A stretch of 64,000 nt of DNA from Diphasiastrum complanatum (lineage: Eukaryota; Streptophyta; Lycopodiopsida; Lycopodiales; Lycopodiaceae). The notes under the pieces were generated by a model. The model was not told the DNA's origin. It worked only from the letters and a program-made list of their open reading frames with translations, and made no database searches. The translations under genes were made by a program, and so were the position numbers. Position 1 is the first letter of the stretch. Every line of letters starts with the position of its first letter. Where the stretch lies: NCBI GenBank assembly GCA_029204225.1, contig CM055110.1:34605947-34669946 (forward strand), given 5' to 3'. This document shows, one piece after another, positions 20,801 to 31,476 of this stretch.

Positions 20801-21849
20801 TTTCACTTTCTTTTGTTCAAAGTGAATATGATCCCACTCTTTACATTAAGTTTGATGATGTTGGTATTGTACTTTTACTCATTTATGTAGATGACATCAT
20901 CATTAGTGGAAATAGTGTTGATGGTATTGAAAAAATCAAGATAGATCTATCCTTAGAGTTCAAGATGGTAGATCTAGGGTGTCTTCACTTCATCTTAGGC
21001 ATAGAAGTACTTAGAGGGTCTGATTTTATCTTTATAAGTCAAGTAAACTATGCTCAAAGTCTTTTGAAGAAGTTTAAGATGGAAGTATGCAAAAGTGTTG
21101 ACACACCAATGGAGCAAGATGTAAAAGTGCCAAATGAAGATGATGAAAGATCCTTCATGGACATCACTTTGTTTAGGCAACTTATAGGTTCCTTAATGTG
21201 GATCACTATAACTAGACCAGATCTTAGCTTTAGTGTATGTAGGTTGAGCCAATCCATGCAAAAGCCATTGAATATCCATTGGAAAAAGGCTAAGAGGATT
21301 CTAAGATACATCTCGGGTACATTGGATTTTGGGATTCTATATAGAGGAGATGTGATTAACCTTCATGCATTTAGTGATTCAGATTTTGCAGGGGACAAGA
21401 GGGATAGGAAATCAACAAGTGCCTATTCAACTTTCATAGGAGAAGGTGTGGTTTCATGGCTTTCAAAAAAGCAAGAAACTATATCTCTATCTTCAACCGA
21501 GGCCGAGTACAAAGCTTTGACAACCACTACAAAGGAGGTACTTTGGATCAAGAGATTATTGGTGGAGCTAAAGATCATGGATTCAGAGGAGGCACCAATC
21601 ATCTACAATGACAATATATCAGCCCAACACCTTGCATCTAACCCAATCTTCCATGCAAGATCTAAGCACATTGAGATATGCCATCACTTTGTGAGAGAAA
21701 TGGTGCAAGCCAAGGAGATTGCTTTGGAGCATGTTCCAAGCAATGAATGTGTAGCTGATCTACTTACTAAACCACTTCAAAAGACACCTTTTATGAAGTT
21801 CAGATCATCACTTGGAGTGATTAGTAAAGCAATGATTGAACCAAGCTAG
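17881..21849 (+). CDS. Copia A2 Gag-Pol polyprotein, intact (1,322 aa)
   Basis: Encodes the full Copia replication set in one frame. Gag occupies about residues 1-250 and ends in a CCHC zinc knuckle, CYYCSKMGHYASEC (256-269). The aspartic protease has DSGA with D314. The integrase zinc site is H447, H452, C481, C484 and the catalytic triad is D511, D573, E609, with 35 residues between the last two. RT starts near CKWVF (852) and has YVDD with D1004/D1005. RNase H acidic residues are D1166, E1207 and D1244. Gag, protease, integrase, RT, RNase H is the Copia order, and the length is usual for the family. The ATG chosen is the first in frame and matches the start of the A1 copy. No catalytic residue is missing. 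Product: virus-like particle, cDNA synthesis and integration. Confidence 0.97.
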   Translation: MASINAYLLDTNERLNKTNYSIWKVRMESIMIMQDLMEIVNGKEGEPIHPQEKAKYIKRCNVALHCIKMNVANELLREVGDCTSAQDAWETLQKVYESKNQTRMLALKNQIYRSYQKKGESAHTFVLRVKELNKELAFIGEPIKDEELVQLILNGLSFEFDNLVQGYAIMGKLPILEELQGTLMAEESRRSQMQERMDRLSIQGGDDQALFTKGKGKSKGKGSTFKKSTNLEDQEGPPKASPSTTKVKKDKSKVKCYYCSKMGHYASECFKRKQDQSQANMSKEEEEESSHEDSLMMSIFSSTSFKGEDHWWIDSGASSHMTSKREFFSSLLSYDGPIKSIYTANDEACKIEGVGSIPLCLGSSKKINIEGVLYIPTITKNLLSVGQMVDNGFNVDFASNECFIKKKGKIVAKGTRLGKLYKLDAFVDTNVVMLAEKSKISTFTLWHKRLGHVNSGSMEAMIKEEYVLGLPRSIGKEDKVCEACALSKAHKKVFPNSITKSSHPLELIHSDVHIASTKSNGGSSMFLTFIDDYSRYCWVFLLSFKSQVFDTFVKFKLFVEKHHNHSIKILRSDNGGEFISNEFKAFCEEEGIKKETSCPYTPQQNGVAERRNRTLCECSKALRLDACLPKSFWGESLVCANYLMNRVSCKAIEGKTPYEMLYGKKPNLNHLKVFGCICYVHVPLETRTKEDPSSTRGIMLGYASSSKGYKVYLPSLNKFVVSRDVIFDEHHMHMLEEGSSAPTIKKKMAEEQDLGFEEELMEEQAPNPPITPRRSSRAKVEPSRLTYQGKGQQVEGISSTSYALSSFEEPSNVEDALNSKEWYKAMLDEYDALIENETWLLVERPQRNVIGCKWVFKLKLNANGSVNKHKARLVAKGYAQERGIDYEETFAPVAKMVTIRLIIALASHFGWILCQMDVSNAFLNGFLEEDIYMEQPQGFIKHGMENKVCHLQRSIYGLKQASRSWNSRLHCYLISLSFVQSEYDPTLYIKFDDVGIVLLLIYVDDIIISGNSVDGIEKIKIDLSLEFKMVDLGCLHFILGIEVLRGSDFIFISQVNYAQSLLKKFKMEVCKSVDTPMEQDVKVPNEDDERSFMDITLFRQLIGSLMWITITRPDLSFSVCRLSQSMQKPLNIHWKKAKRILRYISGTLDFGILYRGDVINLHAFSDSDFAGDKRDRKSTSAYSTFIGEGVVSWLSKKQETISLSSTEAEYKALTTTTKEVLWIKRLLVELKIMDSEEAPIIYNDNISAQHLASNPIFHARSKHIEICHHFVREMVQAKEIALEHVPSNECVADLLTKPLQKTPFMKFRSSLGVISKAMIEPS

Positions 21850-21852
21850 ATA

Positions 21853-21863
21853 GTGAGGAGGAG
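21853..21863 (+). other. Copia A2 polypurine tract
   Basis: GTGAGGAGGAG lies directly before the 3' LTR and is the presumed primer for plus-strand cDNA. Confidence 0.8.
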
Positions 21864-22545
21864 TGTTAAAAATTCACAATTCTAGCTTGACTAGTTTTGG
21901 TCATATGACTTGTAAATAGTTAGATGGTCATGATGTGGCTTGTCACACGTGCCAAATAGCATAGGATTCCATTCATAAGGATGTTCTCAAGTAGACCTAA
22001 GTGTTAGAACCTTTGGAATGAGTCCAAATTATGCTTAGATACAAGGGAGAAAAAATAGGAGCTATTTTTGGTAATTTTTGCATTGTTGAGGGATCTCCAA
22101 GATTCCAACCCTAACTTGGTAGGGATGAAAGATCCACCAAAATTAGCATTAGGGATAGGTTTAGGGCTACTCATACCTGCCCAAAACCGTGATGGATCAT
22201 GTATATATAGGTGATGATATCTCACCAAAATCAATCAAGCAATTTCATGTTTTTTCTCTCATAATGGTGCAATTGCTCTCTATGTTCATAATTGTTTGAG
22301 TACTTGTGATTACTAATGATTATAGGATTGAATGTAGGTCTGGTGTACAGCACTCAGACTGTGGGAGGCCGTACTTTCACACGTGTGAAGCCTTCTTCAA
22401 GGATTTGGGCCATTTAGTGAGGTTCAAGCATAGATTTTTGATGGATTTTGATGGTTCAACTTGTGCTAATCTTATGAAATCATAATCTATTGTTTCTCTC
22501 ATCATTTCAAGTGTTTTAGGATCCTTATTTGCTGTAATTTTTACA
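21864..22545 (+). repeat. Copia A2 3' LTR
   Basis: 682 bp, two differences from the 5' LTR by eye, followed by the CACCT target duplication at 22,546-22,550. Confidence 0.97.
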
Positions 22546-22550
22546 CACCT
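22546..22550. repeat. target site duplication of Copia A2, right (CACCT)
   Basis: Exact repeat of 16,383-16,387. Confidence 0.95.
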
Positions 22551-23496
22551 ACTGCTCTATTCTATAAAATTCAAAAACAAATATATTCACAATGTGTCCT
22601 TTTTAATACTTGGGTGCCCAACACGGGTGAATTATGACAATCAAACATAACTAATTGATTAGCGTTAACTTCTCGTGTAATTCTTTGTTTAGCTATCTTG
22701 AAAAATCCACACAATGGAGATATAAACGTAATTTTGGATCAACATTTACAGAGTGCGAAAGAGCAGAAAAAGAGAAGAATAGAAAAAGATAGAAAATAGT
22801 TGTGCATGAAAGTCTGCCAACGAGCAGAACACAATGATTGAGCTGAGTGTTAGGCCGCCAACGAGCGAGACACTGATCATCTCACTCAAAAACACAAAAA
22901 CTGATAATGCAACTGCACTCTTCTCCATCTCCTTGATTTCCATCATCTTGATTGCTAGAATGATTTATGTCCTGTGATCTATAGTCGCGTGCCTTGGATT
23001 CTGTAAGCTTCTGCATAAGAAAACCGAACGAAAAGAATCTGTTCGCGAAACAATCTGGTTGCGACATGACAACAATAGAAATCCCATACCAAGCTATTCT
23101 ACAAATATTGCAAGAGAACCAATCACGACATCCAACTTGAATTATCGATTGTTGACCATTATCATGGTACCATTCATAATGGAGTATTTTCTCTGTCGAA
23201 TATGATGCACTATGTCATTGTTTGATCATGCTATTGTATGCAGATACTTATCGTTGTCCACCTATTGACTACATTTCATAATGCAAAATGTACTGATCAT
23301 ATTAGTCTCCTCTTGTAAACATTCACTTATTGTTAAACACATCATTTACAAGAACTGATTAGACGATAAACTCTATTACTTTGTATATATAGACACAAAG
23401 CGTATGACTTAAATAAGCAAGCAAAAGCAAATAAGCAAGTTAGAATAAGCAAGCATCATAACATATCATTTGAATAGTTAGAATCAGGATCTATCG

Positions 23497-23499
<3 letters not shown>
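22551..23499. other. unassigned sequence; possible old Copia LTR at its right end
   Basis: No gene recognised; minus-strand open stretches at 22,746-23,067 have no conserved motif. TATATATAGACACAAAG at about 23,383 and the run of AAATAAGCAAGC-like repeats at 23,413-23,460 look like an LTR promoter region, but no partner LTR is present. Confidence 0.35.

Positions 23500-23588
<89 letters not shown>
23500..23588. repeat. (GA)n microsatellite
   Basis: About 44 uninterrupted GA units, 89 bp. It directly abuts a Copia RT fragment on the right. Confidence 0.97.
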
Positions 23589-23592
<4 letters not shown>

Positions 23593-24440
23593 CTAATATG
23601 ACTTAGGAGAAGCGACGAAATGTCATGGGCTGCAAATCAAAAGAGACCGAACAAGAAAAATCATGCATCTAATCCAGTCTGAATACGCTAAAAAGGTATT
23701 GAAGCAATATGGGATGATCAAGTGCAAAGAGAAGACGACACCGATGATAACCGGAGCCAGATTGTTGAAGCACTAATGTAAACCACAAGAGTAAGGACTA
23801 GCTAATATCTCATTCTAGTAAAACTTTGAAGCAAATGTGATTTCAATTAAGAATATGATGAGCTTGTACACATGCATAGTTTAAAATACACATTAAATTA
23901 TATTGAGCATAAAAAAGAAATCTCACGTAAATGTTATATTTTATGATTTAAAGAGTTTACCTCTCGTACTATTGGATCCTTTGTGTGTACTCCATTGGCC
24001 CAAATATGATGGTTGACAATCCTCCTCCAAATCTTAAGGCCTTTGCATTGTGTGCATGTACATGGTATCTTTTCATCGTATTTTGGTTGAAATTAGTCCA
24101 ATAATCCAATTGCCAATGATAAGTGATATTGTAGCACAAATTCTTTCATGTCATTCATGTGAGAATTGACAAATTCTAGCATGTGACAAAAATTGACAAA
24201 ATAGTCTTTGTACATTTACTGAATTCATTTGTGATGGAGTGGTGTCTTGGCTTTCCAAAGAGCAAGATACTATTTCACTATCCTCAACCAAATCGGAGTA
24301 CACCACTATTACAAATAAAAAAATTATGACATATATCAATATACATACATGTGATGGATCAATAGTTGGTCTACGTCAACTGGTGGAAGAGCTTGAAGAT
24401 GAAGATGAACCAGTCAATAGTTGTTCATTGAACTTTAGTC
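23589..24440 (+). pseudogene. Copia pol fragment: RT C-terminus and RNase H, interrupted
   Basis: At 23,598-23,780 the plus strand reads YDLGEATKCHGLQIKRD and then QSEYAKKVLKQYGMIKC, the RT-to-RNase H region. After a stop, about 330 bp of unrelated AT-rich sequence follows (23,800-24,225). RNase H then resumes with DGVVSWLSKEQDTISLSST at 24,233-24,290 and SIVGLRQLVEELEDEDEPV at about 24,360-24,415. The N-terminal RT is absent; the microsatellite sits where it would be. Dead copy. Confidence 0.8.
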
Positions 24441-24951
24441 TTGCTTGCTCCTTTTTTCTACGATAGATCTCAATTTTTTTTTCTTTCTCTAAATCACGTC
24501 GAGATACGATAATTTCCCTAGAATTCATAATTTTATTCAAATGTCATTTTCATTGGCTGACACTAGGTTTGTGTCTATGCCATACTTGATAAGCAATACT
24601 ATTATTGACTGCTTTTGTGTTGGATTTGTTCTGTAAATACCATGTTGTGGCAATCAGACGACGATTGTCTCTGACGCTTGAGGAACAAACGCTATCCTTC
24701 TACATCATCACTTTGAATTCTAAATTGAACTTCACTTTCAAACCAATCAATAGTAATTCTATATACTATTTACCCTTTTCGGTGGACTGTACTCAAATCT
24801 AAAAAAAAATTTGAGTATAAAATTATTTCAGTGGTCCTCAACGCATGAGTTGTGATTCTATTCTGCATTTTCTATCTCTTCTTCTGTTGAGATCGTTCTT
24901 GCTAATAGTCAGTAGCAGCCCACATCTTCTCTCTTCCTCCCCCAACAGAGG
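24441..24951. other. unassigned; probable 3' end of a Copia 5' LTR
   Basis: No gene recognised. Because a primer site follows at 24,952, the right part is likely the end of a 5' LTR, but no second LTR was found to confirm its limits. Confidence 0.4.
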
Positions 24952-24964
24952 TGGTATCATAGCT
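24952..24964 (+). other. degenerate Copia primer binding site
   Basis: TGGTATCATAGCT, close to the Met-tRNA complement TGGTATCAGAGCC. The gag remnant begins about 90 bp downstream. Confidence 0.6.
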
Positions 24965-25039
24965 TGCAGGTTAAGCTGAGAGGTTATTCTATTTCAATTA
25001 CTATCAGTTTAGTACGTCTCACACTGGTAACACTTCATT

Positions 25040-26290
25040 TTTCTCATCATCCAACGAAGTTAGAATTATCGATAAATTCAATGGATGAAACTTTTACATC
25101 TGGAAGTTGAAACTTAGGATGATGCTTATAGATAGATATCTTTGAAAAATTGTAGACGGGTCTAACCCGGACGATGTTGATTTTGAATTAGCTAAGGCAT
25201 GGAAGATCAAGGATCAAAAGGCCCTAGCATCAATCACACCGAATCTGGCTGATTCCCAAATATCCCACGTTACCACTTGAAAATCCTCTAAGGAAGCATA
25301 GAGATTTGTTATCAAATCTCTATGAGACTCAAGATGTGACTACCAGGTTACACCTTAGGAAGAAGTCCTTTACTTTTAGAATGTCTGATTCAGCAGCTAT
25401 CACTACCCACATCAATAGCTTTAAATCTTTACTAGATCAATTGTTAGTTGTAGGATGTGCTATTTAGGATAATGATGCTATAATGACCTTCCTTTTTTCT
25501 TTGCCAAAGTCTTATGAGCACTTTGTTGTAATGATCTCCACTCAACCCGATCTGACTCTTCAAAATGTCATCAGATATCTTCTTCAAGAAGAAATGCGGA
25601 GAAAGACCAACGACCTATCCTTCAAAGATAAGTCTATGATATTATACACCAACAAGAAATATAACAGAAAACAGTAGAAGCTTCCACCTCCATCAGAGAG
25701 CAGTGGATCCAGAAGATGACTCTTTTGTAGATACTATAAGAGGGTGAACTACGACATCAAAGATTGTCACATTCGAATCTACAACGAGGCGAAGAAGCAA
25801 CAACACCAACAACCAAACTCTACCAATGCAATGGAATTTAAGGAGTACACCCTTGATGATGACAAACCATCAGAACTGTTAATGGCTTATAGAAGTAGTG
25901 ATGTAGACTATGATAGCTAGTATCTCGACAGTGGCACTACCCAACATATGACTCCTCGAAGAGAATGGTTTACTGATTATGTGGCTTACACCAGAGATGA
26001 ATTCATGTACCTCGAAGACTCTAGCACCATCCGCATGAAAGGCATAGGAAATGTCATGATCATATTCAAAAATGCATTCTTCATTTTTGTTTTGAACATC
26101 CTTCACATACCACAATTATCTAAAAATCTCATGTCGATTTCAAAGATAACTGATGAGGGGTACATTGTTACCTTTTCTTCTAAACAATGTACAATCTTTG
26201 ACAAAGATGCTACTTTGACTACTTGCACTATACACAATGCTGCTCTTAATATGACACATATGTTCAAAGCATTGGAAAATTTCCACGGAC
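25040..26290 (+). pseudogene. Copia gag and protease remnant
   Basis: Gag starts near RIIDKFNG (25,062), continues with FYIWKLKLRMML and includes an open piece at 25,483-25,677 (AKSYEHFV-type, then QEEMRRK). A damaged zinc knuckle, CRYYKRVNYDIKDC, lies near 25,725-25,770. The protease motif YLDSGTTQHMTPRREWF is at 25,921-25,971, followed by the LHIPQLSKNLMSISK linker. Frameshifts and stops separate the pieces. The frame continues without a break into Gypsy sequence at about 26,290. Integrase, RT and the 3' LTR are absent. Confidence 0.82.
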
Positions 26291-28918
26291 AAGCAAACAA
26301 GGAACCTGAGAAGTTTGCGAAGACTTTTTCTACCAGGGAAAATGTCTGGTGTTCTACTTGTACAGGAAATCACACAGTGAGCGAGTGTTCTCAATTGAAA
26401 AAACGAATGGAAATCATTGTTTGCCATCTGTGTAATTCACCTGACCATGAGACTGCTTTTTGCAACTTCAACCCTCAGATAATTCAGCAACGGTATGTCC
26501 GAATGGGATATTGAGAACCATAGTATGGAGGAAATTCAGTAGCAAGACCTTGACAATTTGCTCTTGGATACTCGAAACGTTTAGCTTTACCTGCCCCACC
26601 AAAGCACTCCACTCCTCCTGCCAATTTGATGGAACCAAAACCTTACAGAAGTGCTGAGCAATGGAACTATGGTACTGATCAAGAAGGTGGATCTTCAGAA
26701 CAGTATGCTATTTATGCTACCGCTCAACAACAAGCCTCTAGAAATTGGACCAGAGCACCACTTGGATGCTTTGCAGGTGGAGAAAATCACAGAGTTGCAG
26801 AATGACTTACCAGAAGTGCCAAATGTCTACCGAGTTCTATTGGGACATCCATGGTTACGAGTTGTGCAAGTAATTCATAACTGGGGTACCGGAAAAATCA
26901 CTTTTGAAAATCATGAACGTGCAGTTAAAGTTGAATCTACAACTTGGACTATCAAACCAGTGGTTCAAAAAGAAGATGACAATTTGTCAACAACGGATCA
27001 TACTTGTGACCAACCAGAGAAAAATTTGGGAGTCCATTACGATTCTCAAACGGATACTATCAATTGGAATGAAGCTCTTGCAATGATTGATTGTACAACA
27101 GGATATATGTGTCAACAAGATAATCAATCAGATTTAAGAGAGATTTCCTTATTAGATCAAACTTTGGATACACCAATCACGTTTTCACTAAATGTGCTGA
27201 ATGTAGACTGGATATCAACGGAATCTATACCAGATTCGATTGAGGACGAACTCATTCCTGTGAGTCATGCCTTGACTTATGATGACAATGCTGAACTTAC
27301 GGATGAGCAGATTCTAAATCATATGGATCCGACCAGATTTGGAATGCGTAATGTTCTTGATGAACCAACAATAAAACCGTCCAAAGCAGTTATATTGAAG
27401 GAAGATAGGATCATAGGATATGACGAAGAAACAAGCTAAGCAACATTATAATACAGTCCTGAAATGAGAAAATCTCCCTCAAAAGATTGATTCAAAGAAA
27501 GTGCCACCCTTACTAGATAAAGACAAAGGAAAACTCGAGGATGATTTTCCAAGTCAGAATTTTAGTAAGACATCATCGTCTAGGAAGTCTTCACCTTCGA
27601 AGAAGAGTTTATCATCTCGGAAGTCATTGCCTCCACAATCAATTCTTGCTAAGAAGGCTAAGCGAAGATCCATGACAAGTCCTTTCGAAAACGAACAAGC
27701 AGATGTAGTCCAACATGATATGCCCGAACATTTTAAATGTTATACACTGGATGATGTGGTTATCATGTTATATAAAGCACATCGTGAATCTGAAGAACAC
27801 GTGCCAGAATCAAAAGAGGTTTACGATGGCCCAGCTAGGACGTAGCCAATGAATCTTGCTAAACCAGGAGAGATTGTACAAGTTGGATCACAACTTAATC
27901 CTGAACAGTATCAAGCACTACGCATGTTACTTATTAAGTATCAGGATTGCTTTGCATGGATTTATCAAGACCTGAAGGGTATTTCAACATCAGTGATTGA
28001 ACATACTATACCTTTAGTACATGATGCAGTTCCAAAGGTTACAAAGTTCTATCGTTGTAATCCTAATGTTGCGGACCTGATAAAAAAAGATTTTCAAAGA
28101 CTGTTTGATGCTGATTTCATTTATGAGATCAAGCATACCAAATGGGTTTCACCGATTGTCATTGTTCCTAATAAATATGGGAAATTGAGAATCTGTGTGA
28201 ATCTCAAAGTGTTGAACAAAGTGACGCAGAAGGATCACTTTTTGTTACTGAAAGCATTTTAGATCGCCTTGCTAGAGGAGAAGCTTATAGTTTTTTGGAT
28301 GGACTTAGTGGTTACAACCAGGTTAAGATTGCACCTGCATATCACCACAAAACTGCCTTTGCAACAGAATGGGGCACCTATGCTTACAAAGTAATGTTGT
28401 TTGGACTCTGTAATGCACCAAGTTCATTCCAAAGAGTAATGCAATTTGTTTTTAAAGATTATGTGCAGAAATTTCTTGAAATTTACTTGGATGACTTGGG
28501 AGTCCATAGTACAGATACAGACCACCTGGATCGATTGGAGAAAGTATTTGAAAGATGCCGCAAATATCAGATTTCTCTAAATGTAGAAAAATGTCAAATA
28601 TGGGTTTCCCACGGAGTTGTGCTTGGATGTGTGATATCGAGACATGGTATTGCCACAGATTATTCTGAAATCAAGGTTATTGTGGAATTTCCACCACCAA
28701 CAACAATTCATGGAGTTTATGTGTTTATGGGTCATGCGAACTACTATCGGATTTTTATTATCTTCTTTGTGGATTTAGCACGACCTATATACAAACTGAC
28801 TATTGTTCCTATTTGGACAGTAGAGGCGTTAGAAGCCTTTGAAAAGTTAAAAAAAGCATTAACTTCAGCACCAATATTGCGTTCTCCAAATTGGATGATA
28901 GAATTTCATGTTATTTAG
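26291..28918 (+). pseudogene. Gypsy (Tat-like) gag end, protease tail and reverse transcriptase
   Basis: Two zinc-binding motifs, CSTCTGNHTVSEC and CHLCNSPDHETAFC, occur at 26,349-26,465. The end of a retropepsin domain, LLGHPWLRVVQVIHNWG, lies near 26,838, and a long serine/lysine-rich linker follows (26,900-27,845). RT starts near 27,849. WVSPIVIVPNKYGKLRICVN is at about 28,142, and FLEIYLDDLGVHS, with YLDD in place of the usual YMDD or YVDD, is at about 28,474. Stops at 27,437, 27,843, 28,259 and 28,916 break it. RNase H and integrase are missing. The same family occurs on the minus strand at 57,408-58,275. Confidence 0.85.
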
Positions 28919-28939
28919 GCTAGATTTCGCCAATTTTTC

Positions 28940-29620
28940 ACACAAATGTATATGATCATGCCTAGTAAACACTTTCTTAAAACTGGTCTGGAACCTTTTG
29001 CTTTGAGTAGTATTGAGGTCCCTCTAAATAGTGTTGTGACATTGATGCCATATGCAAGACCTCAATACAATTGGGGTGATTGGCATGCTTTGTGTCATTA
29101 CCAATGGAAGATGCAAGTATATGGTTTGAATTCAAATGCTTGTTCTTTAGAAGAGCAATGCATACAAGGATGCAACATCTCAAGGGCAAATTGTACATAC
29201 ATTGACAGATGTCTAGATGTTCATAGAAACATTGCTACATATATAAATAGTTCGATTGGCCATCCTTTATTAATGGATTGAGATTTTAAGGAACACACCA
29301 ATGGAAAAGAAGAATATTTCACTACAAATGTAAAGGGCACTATGTAATGGTCTTGTGCCACTAGATCTATCAAGGTTGGAGAGAAATTGTTCATCAAGTA
29401 TAGTTTCAATTGCCAAATGTTTGCAAAAGAAAATAAATCAAATGTAAATATTTAAATTTTGTTGATATGCAAATATGTATAATCCATGAATTCTTGATTG
29501 TATTTGGTTTATGTTTAAATCTAACAAATGTTAGGAGAACTATTCATCAAGTATAGCCTCAATTGTCATTTGTCTAAATTCTACAAAAGATAATACTAAT
29601 GTATGTGAAATTTATAAATA
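28940..29620 (+). pseudogene. possible SET-domain gene remnant
   Basis: Plus-strand frames give CTYIDRCLDVHRNIATYINS (29,190-29,250), then WSCATRSIKVGEKLFIKYSF (29,350-29,410), with stops between. This resembles the SET-domain order Y-x-ID...GN-x-ARFINHS...ATRDIKxGEELxxxY of lysine methyltransferases. The final segment is repeated as GELFIKYSLNC near 29,531-29,565. Key substrate-site residues are degraded and stops are frequent, so any function is gone. The match is my reading of the motif order only. Confidence 0.4.
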
Positions 29621-30465
29621 TGTAAATATGTAAAAGCATGCAATTCTTTGAGTTCATTCAATGTTGACAAGTTGAAAAAAAGAATGTTCTAATAGATACA
29701 TTGATATGTTAGTATATTGTTGATATGTTGGTAGTTTTATTGTTGCTATGTTGATTTTTCATTTCAGTATCATGTATATTATTGTGATTTTTATTGAAAC
29801 CCATCAGTGAAAAAGTACAATTTTTGGTGTCACATCCCTACTTATAGACAAAGTTAGGGTTAGGGTTTTTGGTGCACCCAAAACCATGTGCCATAAGAAC
29901 TTGACTATTTAAAAAGTTATAAACCAAATTGAATTTTTAACTACTTTGGGTCCTTTCTTATTTTTGGCTCATTGGAGCATAGATCTATTTCTACTTATCG
30001 TGCCATTGGCTTGCGAGTATAGTGCGCTTTCTAAGGATGTCTAACGTTATTTTACCAATAGATCTAAGTTATTATGCTGACTCAGCCATGCTTTTGTTCC
30101 CGTCACCGTAAGATATGTTGGGGAGGTGCTAGGCTTTGTCTTCACTCATTGGTTAGTCCTCGACTTGTCGACCTTCTGATATTGGCATTCCAGTAAATAT
30201 GGATTCTGGAACTCCTTCTCGGTTACTTTTTGACGCTCCTTGATGTAGTTTGTCGTCTTGATTCCTTCATTTGATATCCATTAGGCTCTTTTAGCATCTG
30301 GAATCCATTAGAAGAATCATCAACAGAATCTTCTAACATGCCCTCACTGCGAATTTGGTGACAGTCCCTTGGCACCTGCGTATGTCTTTGGCATTGGCAT
30401 GCATGACGATGTGAGACCATTGCGAAAGAGGGAAAAAAAAAGGATATACACATGAGGCGGAAAAG
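29621..30465. other. unassigned sequence
   Basis: No gene recognised. GTTAGGGTTAGGGTTT at 29,853 has two telomere-like units but no array. A minus-strand open stretch (30,223-30,453) has no conserved domain. Confidence 0.4.
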
Positions 30466-31476
30466 ATGCAGCGAAAAGCTAGGAAAAAAATTGTGGCGAC
30501 AAAATTGAGGTTGAGAGGGGGGTCACCCGAAGCACCGCAACACCATCAAGCCCCAGCCATTTCTCCAGCCCCACTATGCCCTCACGAACCACTACCTCGC
30601 CATCTACGTCTCAACAAACCGGATCCACCTCATCTTCTTCCCCAACCTCATCCACATCCCCTAGCCGAGAGGAGGGAGAGACATCTCCCCGATTTGACTA
30701 TCGAACCACTACTGCTCGTGTCGCTCGTGCACCTTCACAGTACACAATCCTTCCACTACTCACAGAGCAAGAGATTGCCGCTCTTTGCACTGACGGTTGC
30801 CTAGCAGTTTTGATTGCCGCAGGCCTCCACAACATGGAAGTACCCATCTTCCAGGATCTTGCCCTAGTTGAGCAAGCCTTTTCCAGTTTCGCAATTGACC
30901 ATTTTACTATAACTTATAAGGGGCAGGACTATGTAGTCTCCCTTGATCTTGCACTAATTTCATTGGTGCTTACCCTTCCGTATTCCAACCACCTACCGGC
31001 CACCCGAACCCTCACCAAATTCGATATATCCTCTATTTTCCATCCCAATCATGATGATGTTAAGACAAAAACCAATGACGGGTACTTGATTTCACAAATC
31101 AGAAATCCAGACCTCCGTGATGCGATAGATTTTTTGTCCACCACCATCATCGTGAGTTCCCACCACCCCCTCTACGTGTCCAAACAAGTCATTGTCATGA
31201 AGACCATGATGAAATGACCAAATACTATCTACAATTGGGCCTTGTTTTTTATAAAGGAGTTGCAAGCAGCTTTCAAGCACCTCTCACAGATCACCTGCGG
31301 TGGTCTAATTATAGTCATCACCTACACTCACCTAGAAAGCCTAGGAGTCAAGACGCCCACAGCCTCCTCTCCATGTACTAGCTTATCCTCACAAGATCCA
31401 CTTACGCAATTGTTGCTAGGCCAACAGTTGCCTGCCTTCACCTCATCACCTACACCATCTACCCCCACACACACTA
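30466..31476 (+). pseudogene. unrecognised gene, 5' part, split by Copia C
   Basis: An open frame of 213 codons (30,576-31,217) starts with a Ser/Thr/Pro-rich segment. A more ordered part follows, with FDYRTTTARVARAP, LTEQEIAALCTDG and YKGQDYVVSLDLALISLVLT. It ends at a TGA, and a shorter frame runs on to the Copia C insertion. Higher GC and Pro-rich codons set it apart from the surrounding retroelements. It may be the accessory ORF of a large Gypsy element or a decayed host gene; no family could be named. Its continuation lies at 35,499. Confidence 0.45.
31472..31476. repeat. target site duplication of Copia C, left (CACTA)
   Basis: CACTA precedes the 5' LTR and recurs at 35,494-35,498. Confidence 0.92.

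Larger units (their letters stand above)
16388..22545 (+). mobile_element. Copia element A2, complete and recently inserted
   Basis: A 6,158-bp element with two 682-bp LTRs bounded by TGTTAAAAAT and AATTTTTACA. It has a primer site, an 800-bp leader, one uninterrupted gag-pol frame, a polypurine tract and 5-bp CACCT duplications. By eye the LTRs differ at two positions (near 16,620 versus 22,096 and near 17,017 versus 22,493), about 0.3%. Nothing needed for transposition is visibly missing, so it may be active. It shares a family with A1. Confidence 0.97.

Noticed and set aside
22746-23067. Two overlapping minus-strand open stretches
   Set aside because: No motif, low-complexity composition, no start context; not called.
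29851-29872. Telomere-like TTAGGG units
   Set aside because: Only two units, no array, and plant telomeres usually use TTTAGGG; chance occurrence.
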